Source: JACQNR01 sp049515175
GTDB lineage: Bacteria; Acidobacteriota; Terriglobia; UBA7540
Assembly: GCA_049515175.1 (NCBI GenBank)
Contig: JBEKUI010000118.1
Coordinates: 1 to 12,886, forward strand
Reading direction: 5' to 3'
Length of the DNA: 12,886 bases
Shown here: positions 5,476 to 12,732 of the stretch, one piece after another
How positions within the stretch are numbered: the stretch's first letter is position 1
How the letters are laid out: each line of letters begins with the position of its first letter
Translations under genes and position numbers: made by a program
Notes under the pieces: generated by a model
What the model saw: the letters and a program-made list of their open reading frames with translations, nothing else
What the model was told of the DNA's origin: nothing
Database searches by the model: none

Positions 5476-6855
5476 TTACTCCTTCTCCGCCTGGATACCC
5501 AGCTCGCGCAGCTTCTCCTGCAGGCTCTGGCGGTGCAGGCCGATGGCGGCGGCTGTGCGGGTAATGTTGCCGCCATGCTGGCGCAGCTTGGCCTTAATGT
5601 AGGCGATCTCGAACTGGCGCTTGGCCTCGCGATAATCGTCGGCGGTCAGGAAATCCGCGGGCGCGGCACCGGGACGCACCGCCGCAGGCACGCTCAAGAA
5701 CTCAGCGGGAATATCTTCCGGCTGGAGCGTGTCGTCCCGGCTCAGGACGACCGCGCTTTCCAGAACGTTCTTGAGTTCGCGGACATTCCCCTTCCACTCC
5801 GCCGAAGTGAGCAGCGCCATCGCTTCGCGCGAAACGCTGAGGGCACTCCGCCGGTGCTTGGCGGCGAGCACCGAGCAGAATTCCCCGACGAGGAGCGGAA
5901 TATCTTCCTTGTGCTCGCGCAGAGCCGGACACTTCAGCAGAACGACGCGCAGGCGGTAAAAGAGATCTTCGCGGAACGCCTGCCGGGCAATCTCCGCCGC
6001 CAGGTCCTTGTTCGTGGCGCTGAGCAGGCGCACGTCCACGTCAATCGACGCGGTGCCGCCCAGGCGCTCGAAACGATGGCTTTCCAGCACGCGCAGGAGC
6101 TTCGCCTGGGTGGCGAGCGACATGTCGCCCACCTCATCCAGGAAGAGCGTCCCACCGTGGGCGACTTCGAACTTCCCGCGCTTCTGCGCGGTCGCTCCGG
6201 TGAAGGCGCCCTTTTCGTAGCCGAACAGCTCGCTCTCGATGAGGTGCTCCGGGACAGCGGCGCAATTGAGCGCCACAAAAGGTTTCGAGCCGCGATTGCT
6301 GCGGCGGTGAATCTCCCGAGCCAGCAATTCCTTCCCCGTCCCACTCTCGCCCTGGATGAGCACGGTCACCTCGGCAGCGGCGACGCGGTCGGCGAGCTCG
6401 AAGAGGTCGCGCATGGGCTTGGCGGAGCCGATCATCGCCCCGAACTGTCCCTCCGACGTCAGCTGGCGCTTCAGTCGAATATTTTCCTCGGCGAGATCGA
6501 GATGCTCGAGCGCTTTCTCGACCACCAGTCGCAGCTCATCGAGTTCGAAAGGTTTGGGAAGATAGTCGTAAGCGCCGCTCTTCATCGCCTCCACCGCCAC
6601 CTTCTCAGAACCATAAGCGGTGATCATGATGACGATGGGCGAACTCTCCCGGCCTTTGAGCTCGCGCAGGAAGTCGAGGCCGTTTTCCTCCGGCATCTCG
6701 ATGTCGAGCAGAAGCAGGTCGGGATTTTCGGCCGCCATGACGCGGCGCGCGGCGGCGGGACTCTCCGCCTCGAAGAGTTTGTAGTGCTCTTCCAAGACGC
6801 GCCGGATGCCGTAGCGCGCGCTGCTGTCATCATCGACAATCAAAATGGATCGCAT
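5476..6855 (-). CDS. Sigma54-dependent response regulator (NtrC/AtoC family)
   Basis: A 459-aa activator in three parts. The receiver domain spans residues 1-115, with acidic pocket DDD (8-10), phosphoacceptor Asp51 (LLLLDIEMPEENG), Thr79 and Lys101 (LPKPF). The AAA+ domain spans about 138-370, with Walker A GESGTGKE (169-176), the sigma54 contact loop GAFTGA (216-221), Walker B GGTLFLDE (234-241) and FREDLFYRL (294-302) carrying the arginine finger. The C-terminal FIS-type helix-turn-helix spans about 429-450 (NITRTAAAIGLHRQSLQEKL). All residues needed for phosphorylation, ATP hydrolysis and sigma54 opening are present. ATG 6855 follows GGAA at five bases. The earlier in-frame ATG at 6888 would prefix 11 residues and lies in repeat sequence. 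It sits downstream of the histidine kinase and upstream of the M55 peptidase on the same strand. Its target promoters are unknown. Confidence 0.95.
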   Translation of the reverse strand: MRSILIVDDDSSARYGIRRVLEEHYKLFEAESPAAARRVMAAENPDLLLLDIEMPEENGLDFLRELKGRESSPIVIMITAYGSEKVAVEAMKSGAYDYLPKPFELDELRLVVEKALEHLDLAEENIRLKRQLTSEGQFGAMIGSAKPMRDLFELADRVAAAEVTVLIQGESGTGKELLAREIHRRSNRGSKPFVALNCAAVPEHLIESELFGYEKGAFTGATAQKRGKFEVAHGGTLFLDEVGDMSLATQAKLLRVLESHRFERLGGTASIDVDVRLLSATNKDLAAEIARQAFREDLFYRLRVVLLKCPALREHKEDIPLLVGEFCSVLAAKHRRSALSVSREAMALLTSAEWKGNVRELKNVLESAVVLSRDDTLQPEDIPAEFLSVPAAVRPGAAPADFLTADDYREAKRQFEIAYIKAKLRQHGGNITRTAAAIGLHRQSLQEKLRELGIQAEKE

Positions 6856-6881
6856 ATATTTCCGATTTTGGATTTTGGATT
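6854..6881. repeat. Heptanucleotide-period tract D
   Basis: Four 7-mers ending ATT on the plus strand (ATATATT, TCCGATT, then TTGGATT twice). On the coding strand the tract supplies the GGAA ribosome binding site and touches the start codon of the response regulator. It forms an inverted pair with tract E, 136 bp away. Confidence 0.7.
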
Positions 6882-7017
6882 GGCACATCGCGCTGGTCCC
6901 GGCAAACCACCGCGAAGCTCACCTTCTTTCGAACTTATTTTCTGGTGTCAGGCCCAGGACCTCGGTCGCTCAAATAATTCTTTCCCCCTTGCGGGCACTT
7001 ACTTCGCGCGCGTGTCT

Positions 7018-7045
7018 CAATCGGAAATCCGAAATCGAAAATCAA
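7018..7045. repeat. Heptanucleotide-period tract E
   Basis: Four 7-mers on the plus strand built on AAATCSR (CAATCGG, AAATCCG, AAATCGA, AAATCAA). The tract overlaps the kinase stop codon at 7042-7044. On the minus strand it reads as GATTNNN units, the inverse of tract D. The 136 bp between D and E contain no gene or promoter I can support. Confidence 0.75.
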
Positions 7046-9027
7046 GAGGCGGCGCGGAAACGAACTCGAAAGCAGGTTCCGCCGCGGCTGCCACTCTTCC
7101 AGGGAGAAACGAAATCCACTTCCCCGCCGGCCTCTTCGGCGCGGCGCGTTACGATCGCCAGGCCCAGTCCGGTCCCGCCCGGCCGCGTGGTGAAGAAAGG
7201 GTGAAAGATCTTCTCGCGGATTTCCGCCGGGACACCCGGCCCTTCGTCTTCCACGGAGAGCACGGCCCGCCCGGCCTCCGGTTCGCGTTCCAGTCGCACG
7301 CGCACAACGCTTCCCGGCGGGCTTGCTTCCAGGGCGTTGACGAGGAGGTTCGAGACGATGTCGGCGGCGGCCTCCTCTCCGCCTTCGACCGATATCCGCT
7401 CCGGCGCCGCCTCCCACTCCAGCCGCACTTGCCGCCTCTCCGCTTCGGCGCGCGAGAGATTCACCACGCGGGCTACGACACCGCCGAGATCCGCGGGCCG
7501 GTCCGTATCGCGGGCGGGCTTAGCATAACGCAGGATCTGCGAAATGTTGTTGTTCAAACGGTCGATCTCCGCAATCACCAGTCTCGCGTCGCGGCGGGCC
7601 AGCTCGGGGAGACTGTCGTTCTCCTCCATCAGCTGCACCAGGGTCTTCATCGAGCTGAGCGGGTTCTTGACGTTATGGGCGATGCGCGCCGCCATCTCCC
7701 CCAGAAACGCCATCTTGGCTTTGTCGGCCAGCGCGCGCTCGAGGCGGACCTTGTCGGCAATCAGTTGGCATAGCTCCAGCGCCACCGCGAGCTGGTCGGC
7801 AAGCAGTTGCAGCGCCGCGTAAAGATCTCCGGACAGGTCCGCCGTCACGGGGGTAACCACGAGCGTCCCGAGCCGGACGTCACCGCGCCGAATCGGGAAG
7901 AAGCGAACCTTGCGCGGCAAGGCGGCGACTGGCGGTGAACCCTGATCCTGTCCAACTGCCAGGCGGACGCTCTCCAAGCCGAGCTCATGCGCGAGACGAT
8001 CTTCAACCAGGCTGCGCACGGCCTGGAAGTCACCCGTGCGTTGGGCGCACTCCTGGATTTCGGCGGAGAGCCGCTGCACTCGCTCGAACTCCGAAACGAA
8101 AGCGGCCTGGAGCAGGCGGTTGATCTGCTTCTTTACCGGCTCCAGAAGAACCACCAGCAGAAAGATCATCACTGCCTCCGTGACCGCGACAGGGAGAATG
8201 CTGCGCAGTTCCAGGAAGCCGCTGATCCGGCGGATGACGTTGAGATAAATGAGCAGCCCGAAGATCGCCACCATCGTGTAAATGAGATTGCGGCGGACCT
8301 GGAGGCCAAGGAAGTTGTAGTGGAAGACCGAGTAGCCGACCAGGCCGCCGGGAGCGATGCCGGCGAGCATGAGGAAGGTGGCGAAATAACCTCCCAGCCC
8401 ATGCAGGGCCGGGGTCATGAAAAAGTACTCGAAGGCCAGGCCCAGCGCCAGAAAAGCAAGCATGACCGCCAGCGCAGTGTGGAACCTTGCCAGACGTTCG
8501 TCCGGCAGGCGGCGGGCCTGCCAGTTCAGCGCCGCCGCGACCGCGAGTGCCAGCACCAGCCAGACGGCGAGCGGCACCACATACGGACGCAGCGCCAGCA
8601 AGGGATCGAACTCCAGGCCGCCGAGGAGTCTCCCCACCCACCAGGGAGCGACGGCGACCGGCAAGTAGAAAGCCGCCGTGAGGATTCGATACGAGAGGCG
8701 GTCAGGCCGGAACTGGCGAAGATATTCCAGGTGGACATGGACCACCGTCGGCACGGCCACCAGAAATCCCACAAAGGAAATGAGCCGGGAGATGGCGACG
8801 AGGCTGTTGGGGCCGACGCCGTAGAACAATCCCACGTTGAGCGCCAGGAGGTTGCCGGAATTCCACATGAAGAGCGCCGCGATCAACAGAAAGAGCAGCC
8901 ACTCCAGACGCCGCAGGCGCCGCTGCCCCAGAATCAGGACCATGAGAAACAGGTGGACCAGTGCCCCGAGAGAATAGACGACCAGCTTGAAGGCCACGAG
9001 GAGAGTGAGTTCGGAGGCCGCGTCCAA
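7042..9027 (-). CDS. Membrane sensor histidine kinase (NtrB-like catalytic core)
   Basis: A 661-aa kinase, partner of the adjacent response regulator. Residues 8 to about 297 hold eight or nine hydrophobic helices with little extracytoplasmic sequence, so sensing is probably within the membrane. A linker of about 310-425 resembles a diverged GAF domain. The HisKA segment has AFLGEMAARIAHNVKNPLSS with phospho-acceptor His451. The ATPase domain has the N-box SNLLVNALEAS (Asn560, Asn564), G1 DEGPGVP (594-600) and HPFFTTRPGGTGLGL. The TTG start at 9027 is preferred: GAGGT lies six bases upstream and the helices begin at once. The only longer option, GTG 9096, touches the -10 box of the apparent promoter. 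The architecture recalls PrsK/PrsR pairs, but no exopolysaccharide or PEP-CTERM gene is near. The signal is unknown. Confidence 0.92.
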   Translation of the reverse strand: MDAASELTLLVAFKLVVYSLGALVHLFLMVLILGQRRLRRLEWLLFLLIAALFMWNSGNLLALNVGLFYGVGPNSLVAISRLISFVGFLVAVPTVVHVHLEYLRQFRPDRLSYRILTAAFYLPVAVAPWWVGRLLGGLEFDPLLALRPYVVPLAVWLVLALAVAAALNWQARRLPDERLARFHTALAVMLAFLALGLAFEYFFMTPALHGLGGYFATFLMLAGIAPGGLVGYSVFHYNFLGLQVRRNLIYTMVAIFGLLIYLNVIRRISGFLELRSILPVAVTEAVMIFLLVVLLEPVKKQINRLLQAAFVSEFERVQRLSAEIQECAQRTGDFQAVRSLVEDRLAHELGLESVRLAVGQDQGSPPVAALPRKVRFFPIRRGDVRLGTLVVTPVTADLSGDLYAALQLLADQLAVALELCQLIADKVRLERALADKAKMAFLGEMAARIAHNVKNPLSSMKTLVQLMEENDSLPELARRDARLVIAEIDRLNNNISQILRYAKPARDTDRPADLGGVVARVVNLSRAEAERRQVRLEWEAAPERISVEGGEEAAADIVSNLLVNALEASPPGSVVRVRLEREPEAGRAVLSVEDEGPGVPAEIREKIFHPFFTTRPGGTGLGLAIVTRRAEEAGGEVDFVSPWKSGSRGGTCFRVRFRAAS

Positions 9028-9096
9028 TTGACTACCTCGAGTGGCAAGCCCGTGCTCGACCCATCCTTCCGGCTTGCCTTGGGAAAGGCTGCGCAC

Positions 9097-9125
9097 ATTC
9101 TACGCGAGGGCGGAGCCGCCCTCAA
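9097..9125 (-). promoter_or_regulatory. Promoter of the kinase-regulator-M55 unit, with an embedded dyad
   Basis: On the minus strand, TTGAGG (9125-9120) and TAGAAT (9102-9097) are 17 bp apart, a good sigma70-type match. Transcription would begin near 9090, about 60 nt before TTG 9027. The spacer and part of the -35 box contain the near-perfect dyad GAGGGCGG-AG-CCGCCCTC (9106-9123), which could be an operator or a dispersed hairpin. Confidence 0.65.
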
Positions 9126-9338
9126 CCCGTTGGAGCCGCGTTCACCGGCGAAAGGCTCGGCGCCTTGACAGCGTCAGCCGGCAAGATGACCTTCCTTCGA
9201 TTGCGCCAAATCGTCCGCAAGCGGCAGAGCCCTTCCCTAACACTTCAACTCGTGCAAGAATATGTAGGTTTCGCTCCCGGGGAAATCGCAGAATGTCGAG
9301 GCGCAGATCACCCGGGCGTGAGGCAAATTCGACCGTCC
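9126..9338. other. Remainder of the divergent kinase/permease gap
   Basis: The permease frame stays open back to a TTG at 9165, but the translated stretch is basic, polar and unlike an APC N-terminus. A perfect TTGACA at 9165-9170 has no acceptable -10 box 16-18 bp downstream. I see no other gene, RNA or repeat here, so the permease promoter remains unlocated. Confidence 0.4.
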
Positions 9339-11600
9339 ATGGACACTCCCGCGTCTGAAGCGTCGGAAGCCAAGCCTTCCAACATCACAGCCCCCCGAGT
9401 CCTGGTCGCCACGACGGCGATGCTGTCGTTTATTTCTTTCTGGCGCGCCGCCGCGATCGTCCTGAACGATCTGGGTTCCTCGGCCTTTTACGCCGGCGGC
9501 ATCGCCGAGCAGGCCGTCGGCAAGGCCGCGCCCTGGTTCATTCTCGGCATCATGCTGTTTTCCTATGCGGTGCGCTCGATATACATCGAGAGCTGCAGCA
9601 TGTTCGTGCGCGGCGGCGTTTACCGGGTCGTCAAAGAAGCCATGGGGGGGACGCTCGCCAAGTTCTCCGTTTCGGCTTTGATGTTCGACTACATCCTGAC
9701 GGGGCCGATCAGCGGAGTTTCCGCAGGCCAGTATCTGGTGGGTTTTCTCAATGACCTCTTCCACTCCGCCCACTTGAACATCGTCCTGCCCATGAACTTT
9801 ACCTCCGCCCTCTTCGCCATGTCCGTCACGCTCTATTTCTGGTGGGAAAACACCCAAGGCATCGTGGAATCGAGCGACAAGGCGAAGCGCATCATGGAAA
9901 TCACGACGGTGATGGTGGTCCTGATGCTGGCCTGGGCGGGATATACGGTTTGGGTTCGCGGCCTGCATCTTCCTCCTGCCCCGACGCCCTCCCACATGGT
10001 GTTCAGCGAAGACGCGCTGGGCTGGCTGCACCATACGCGGCTCCCTTACACCATCGGGCTGATAGGTATCCTGATTGGACTCGGCCACTCCGTCCTGGCG
10101 ATGAGCGGGGAAGAGACGCTCGCCCAGGTGTACCGGGAAATCCAGCACCCGAAACTTCGAAACCTGGAGAAGGCGGGGCTGATCATCTTTGCCTACAGCC
10201 TGGTCTTTACCGCCGGCGTATCCTTTCTCGCCTACTCGATCATCCCGAGCGAGGTGCGGCCGCAGTACTTCGGCAATCTGATCAGCGGCCTGGCGATGAA
10301 CCTCGAGGGGCCCTACCACCTGCGTCTGGCGTTTCAGGGCTTTGTGGTCGTGGTGGGCATCCTGATGCTAGCGGGGGCGGTCAACACCGCCATCGTGGGT
10401 TCGAACGGGGTGCTGAACCGGGTTTCGGAAGACGGCATCCTTCCCCACTGGTTTCGTCATCCTCATCCGCGCTACGGGACGTCACACCGCATCATCAACC
10501 TGGTGGTCATCCTGCAACTGGCGACAATCGTGCTGAGCCGCGGCAACATCGTCATCCTGGGCGAGGCGTACGCTTTCGGCGTGATGTGGAGTTTCGCCAT
10601 GAAGGGGCTTGGGGTGCTGGTCCTCCGCTTCACGCGGCCGGGGGCGCGCGAATTCCGGGTTCCTCTCAATCTTCGATTGGGGCACATTGAACTCCCGTTG
10701 GGACTGGGGCTGGTGACGCTGACGCTGATCGCCCTGGCAGCGATCAACCTCTTCACCAAAGAGATTGCGACGATTTCCGGAGTAGCCTTCACTCTGGTCT
10801 TCTTCGGGATTTTCACCCTAACCGAGAAGATCACCCACCGACGGGGCGCTGATCAGGCCGGGCTCGACCAGTTCCATCTGGAGGCGGGCGCCGAAATCAC
10901 CCCCGCGGCGATGGGCTGCCGGCCCGGGTCGGTGGTGGTGCTTGCCCGCGACTACCACACGCTCTACAATCTGACGGCGGTCCTCGACCGTGTGAATCCG
11001 GCGCAGCAGGACGTGGTGGTGCTGCACATCCGCATCCTGCAGCGCGCCGGTTCCGGCGAACATGGCCTGGAGCCGGAGCAGCTTTTCAGCACCCGGGAGC
11101 AGATGCTCTTCACCCAGGCCTTGTCCTTGGCGGAAAAGAAGGGGAAGAAGATTTACCTGGCGGTCGCAGCGGCCACGGAGATTTGGGACGGCATTCTCCG
11201 TTCCGCGCAGAGCCTGGAGACCAACACGATCGTCCTGGGAGCGTCGGCGAAGATGGCGCTGACCGAAGAGGCGCGGCGCGCCGGCTTGGCATGGGAACAA
11301 TTACCGGACCCCAAGCCGCACCTCACTCTTCAAGTCTTTACGCCCACTGGATACGAGGAAATCTTCTACCTCGGGCCCCACGCCCCGCACCTCACTCCCA
11401 ATGAGATCGACCTCCTGCACGAAATCTGGCTGCGCTTCAGCAACGAACTAGGTGCCCAGGAGTTGCACCACCACGACATCATCCATTTCGCGCTGCGTGA
11501 ACTCGAGAAGGAAATAGGGGACGGGAAAGAGGGGGAGGTTCTGGCAAGACTCCGACAACACCTGCTCGACATCGAGGCCCGCCGCGTAGCGCATCTTTAG
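9339..11600 (+). CDS. APC-type amino-acid permease fused to a USP-like domain
   Basis: A 753-aa inner-membrane protein. Residues 20 to about 497 hold around twelve hydrophobic helices of the amino acid-polyamine-organocation superfamily. They begin with the unwound first helix signature NDLGSSAFYAGG (43-54) and include GVYRVVKEAMGG, GLGHSVLAMSGEETLAQVYREI and NTAIVGSNGVLNRVSEDGILP. Residues 528 to about 670 look like a diverged universal-stress-protein fold (SVVVLARDY, DVVVLHIRIL, NTIVLGASAK). The last 75 residues form a tail with YLGPHAPHLTPNEIDLLHEIW and HHHDIIHFALRELEKE whose function I do not know. Typical permeases of this group stop near 450-500, so about 250 residues are extra and probably regulatory. 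ATG 9339 fits the domain start but lacks a good ribosome binding site, so the start is uncertain. It is divergent from the kinase operon. Confidence 0.87.
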   Translation: MDTPASEASEAKPSNITAPRVLVATTAMLSFISFWRAAAIVLNDLGSSAFYAGGIAEQAVGKAAPWFILGIMLFSYAVRSIYIESCSMFVRGGVYRVVKEAMGGTLAKFSVSALMFDYILTGPISGVSAGQYLVGFLNDLFHSAHLNIVLPMNFTSALFAMSVTLYFWWENTQGIVESSDKAKRIMEITTVMVVLMLAWAGYTVWVRGLHLPPAPTPSHMVFSEDALGWLHHTRLPYTIGLIGILIGLGHSVLAMSGEETLAQVYREIQHPKLRNLEKAGLIIFAYSLVFTAGVSFLAYSIIPSEVRPQYFGNLISGLAMNLEGPYHLRLAFQGFVVVVGILMLAGAVNTAIVGSNGVLNRVSEDGILPHWFRHPHPRYGTSHRIINLVVILQLATIVLSRGNIVILGEAYAFGVMWSFAMKGLGVLVLRFTRPGAREFRVPLNLRLGHIELPLGLGLVTLTLIALAAINLFTKEIATISGVAFTLVFFGIFTLTEKITHRRGADQAGLDQFHLEAGAEITPAAMGCRPGSVVVLARDYHTLYNLTAVLDRVNPAQQDVVVLHIRILQRAGSGEHGLEPEQLFSTREQMLFTQALSLAEKKGKKIYLAVAAATEIWDGILRSAQSLETNTIVLGASAKMALTEEARRAGLAWEQLPDPKPHLTLQVFTPTGYEEIFYLGPHAPHLTPNEIDLLHEIWLRFSNELGAQELHHHDIIHFALRELEKEIGDGKEGEVLARLRQHLLDIEARRVAHL

Positions 11601-11628
11601 AGTGCCCAGTGGATAGTGTACAGAGGCC
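11601..11628. repeat. Heptanucleotide-period tract F
   Basis: Four 7-mers beginning AGTG or AGAG (AGTGCCC, AGTGGAT, AGTGTAC, AGAGGCC) start on the first base after the permease stop codon. It is the left arm of an inverted pair with tract G. Confidence 0.7.
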
Positions 11629-11714
11629 CGGACGACGGCCCTTCCTCTTGCAGGAGCGTCCCGGCGGCCGGGAACATGCAATGTCCGTTCCTCAGCCCGC
11701 TAGCCACTGTGCAC
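11602..11714. terminator. Possible bidirectional stem between convergent genes
   Basis: 11602-11612 (GTGCCCAGTGG) can pair with 11704-11714 (CCACTGTGCAC) at 10 of 11 positions. The interior holds a second perfect stem TCCCGG-CGG-CCGGGA at 11659-11673. It lies between the convergent permease and exporter genes, where a shared terminator is expected. There are no T-runs, so classical intrinsic termination is not supported and the structure may instead reflect repeat insertion. Confidence 0.35.
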
Positions 11715-11729
11715 TGCCCACTGGCTGCT
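11702..11729. repeat. Heptanucleotide-period tract G
   Basis: Four 7-mers on the plus strand, mostly ending CACT (AGCCACT, GTGCACT, GCCCACT, GGCTGCT). The tract runs into the exporter stop codon (11728-11730). On the minus strand it reads as AGTG units like tract F. Confidence 0.7.
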
Positions 11730-12678
11730 AGACCGCCTGCCGCTCTTCGTGTGGCCGGAAGATTTGGGTCAGCGCGACTCCCGCGGAAACCAGCAAGACG
11801 CCCATCAACATCACGCCGTTCAAGTATTCGTGGAGGAAGAAGCGCGCAAAAAGCGTGGCGACGAGCGGCGTCATCGCGGAGAAGGCATAAACGCGCGCCA
11901 CCGTCATCAGCCGCAAAGCGGTGAACATGCAGTAGATTCCGACGATGCCCGAGAGGACCCCGCTCGCCAGGAGGGCGGAGATATCGCGCCCCGCCGTCGC
12001 GCCCAGAGACCGCCAGCCGCCGGCCGCCAGCAAGCCGGCTACGGCTACCGCCATGCTGGTGGTGAATTGCAGGAAGATGGCGGTAGATTGATGCGCGCCG
12101 CGTAATTGTCCGTCGCGCCACAGCACCCCGGAGACGCCGTAGGTCAGGGCCGCGAAGAGCGCCAACGGGATCGCCCAATACCATACCGGTGAGGTCGGGC
12201 GCCCGCCCATTTGTCCCAGCGAAAGCGTAATCAGCCCCGTAGCGATCAGCCCCACGCCCAGCAGACTCAGGGCGCGCACGCGCTCGCCGAGAAAGCCCCA
12301 GGCGATGGCGGTCCCCCAGATCACATAGGTCTCTAGCACCGGGATGGTGATGGTCACGCCTCCCACTCGAATGGCGTAGTAATAGACAAACAACCCCGCC
12401 GTCGAGAGCACTCCCGCCCACACAAAGGGCAGAATGGCGCGGCGTCCAATGAAATTCGGGGAGCCGGGACGAAGCTGCGAGAAAGTCCCGCTTCTTACCA
12501 GCAAAACGATCCCCAGGAGCAGGCTCGGAATGCCGCGCAGACAGGGCCCCAGAATCGGGTCGGCATGAATCACCGCCACCCGGTCGAAGATGTTCGCCGA
12601 GGAATACCCCAGCACCGAACCCAGCGCCCAGGGTTCGCCGCGCCGCGTAACATTCTGATGCAGAGAGTTTTCCACCAT
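11728..12678 (-). CDS. EamA-family (drug/metabolite transporter) membrane protein
   Basis: A 316-aa inner-membrane carrier with ten predicted hydrophobic helices arranged as two five-helix EamA repeats. Repeat 1 ends with YYYAIRVGGVTITIPVLE and the helix before FLGERVRALSLLGVGLI. Repeat 2 ends with TALRLMTVARVYAFSAMT and FLHEYLNGVMLMGVLLV. The glutamate in GER and HEY is the usual end-of-repeat position. Family members export amino acids, nucleosides or other metabolites, or import sugars. Nothing here fixes the substrate. The length is typical (about 300). ATG 12678 is supported by a promoter ending some 30 bases upstream, though no strong ribosome binding site is visible. It is convergent with the permease and separated from it by inverted repeat tracts. 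Confidence 0.88.
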   Translation of the reverse strand: MVENSLHQNVTRRGEPWALGSVLGYSSANIFDRVAVIHADPILGPCLRGIPSLLLGIVLLVRSGTFSQLRPGSPNFIGRRAILPFVWAGVLSTAGLFVYYYAIRVGGVTITIPVLETYVIWGTAIAWGFLGERVRALSLLGVGLIATGLITLSLGQMGGRPTSPVWYWAIPLALFAALTYGVSGVLWRDGQLRGAHQSTAIFLQFTTSMAVAVAGLLAAGGWRSLGATAGRDISALLASGVLSGIVGIYCMFTALRLMTVARVYAFSAMTPLVATLFARFFLHEYLNGVMLMGVLLVSAGVALTQIFRPHEERQAV

Positions 12679-12704
12679 CGAAGACCGGGAAGAAACGAAA
12701 TACG

Positions 12705-12732
12705 AGTATACGGGCTATCCATCGCCGGTCAA
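12705..12732 (-). promoter_or_regulatory. Sigma70-type promoter of the EamA transporter
   Basis: On the minus strand, TTGACC (12732-12727) and TATACT (12710-12705) are separated by 16 bp. Both boxes differ from consensus by one base. The expected start of transcription is roughly 20 nt before ATG 12678, giving a short leader and supporting that start codon. Confidence 0.7.

Noticed and set aside
6881..6896. Possible sigma54 promoter at TGGCAC
   Set aside because: The -24 box is perfect, but no GC occurs at the required ten-base spacing and no plus-strand gene follows.
4591..7773. A plus-strand open frame of 1060 codons
   Set aside because: It lies opposite the M55, response-regulator and kinase genes, whose motifs are unambiguous. 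Its translation is H/R/G/A-rich without domains, as expected for the mirror of GC-rich coding DNA.
9042..9057. Possible sigma54 promoter TGGCA...TGC facing the permease
   Set aside because: GG to GC spacing is nine rather than ten bases and the -12 box is poor. It also lies about 280 bp from the permease start.
9028..9096. GTG 9096 as kinase start
   Set aside because: It touches the TAGAAT -10 box, so the transcript from that promoter would begin downstream of it. It has no ribosome binding site, whereas TTG 9027 has GAGGT six bases upstream.
7987..9168. A plus-strand open frame of 393 codons opposite the kinase
   Set aside because: It is antisense to the membrane region of the kinase. The translation is extremely polar (H, E, Q, R-rich) with no recognisable domain.
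9165..9188. TTGACA as promoter for the permease
   Set aside because: The -35 box is perfect but nothing resembling a -10 box lies 15-19 bp downstream.
9237..10319. A minus-strand open frame of 360 codons opposite the permease
   Set aside because: It is antisense to the transport helices. Its composition is a mirror artefact, and there is no ribosome binding site or promoter.
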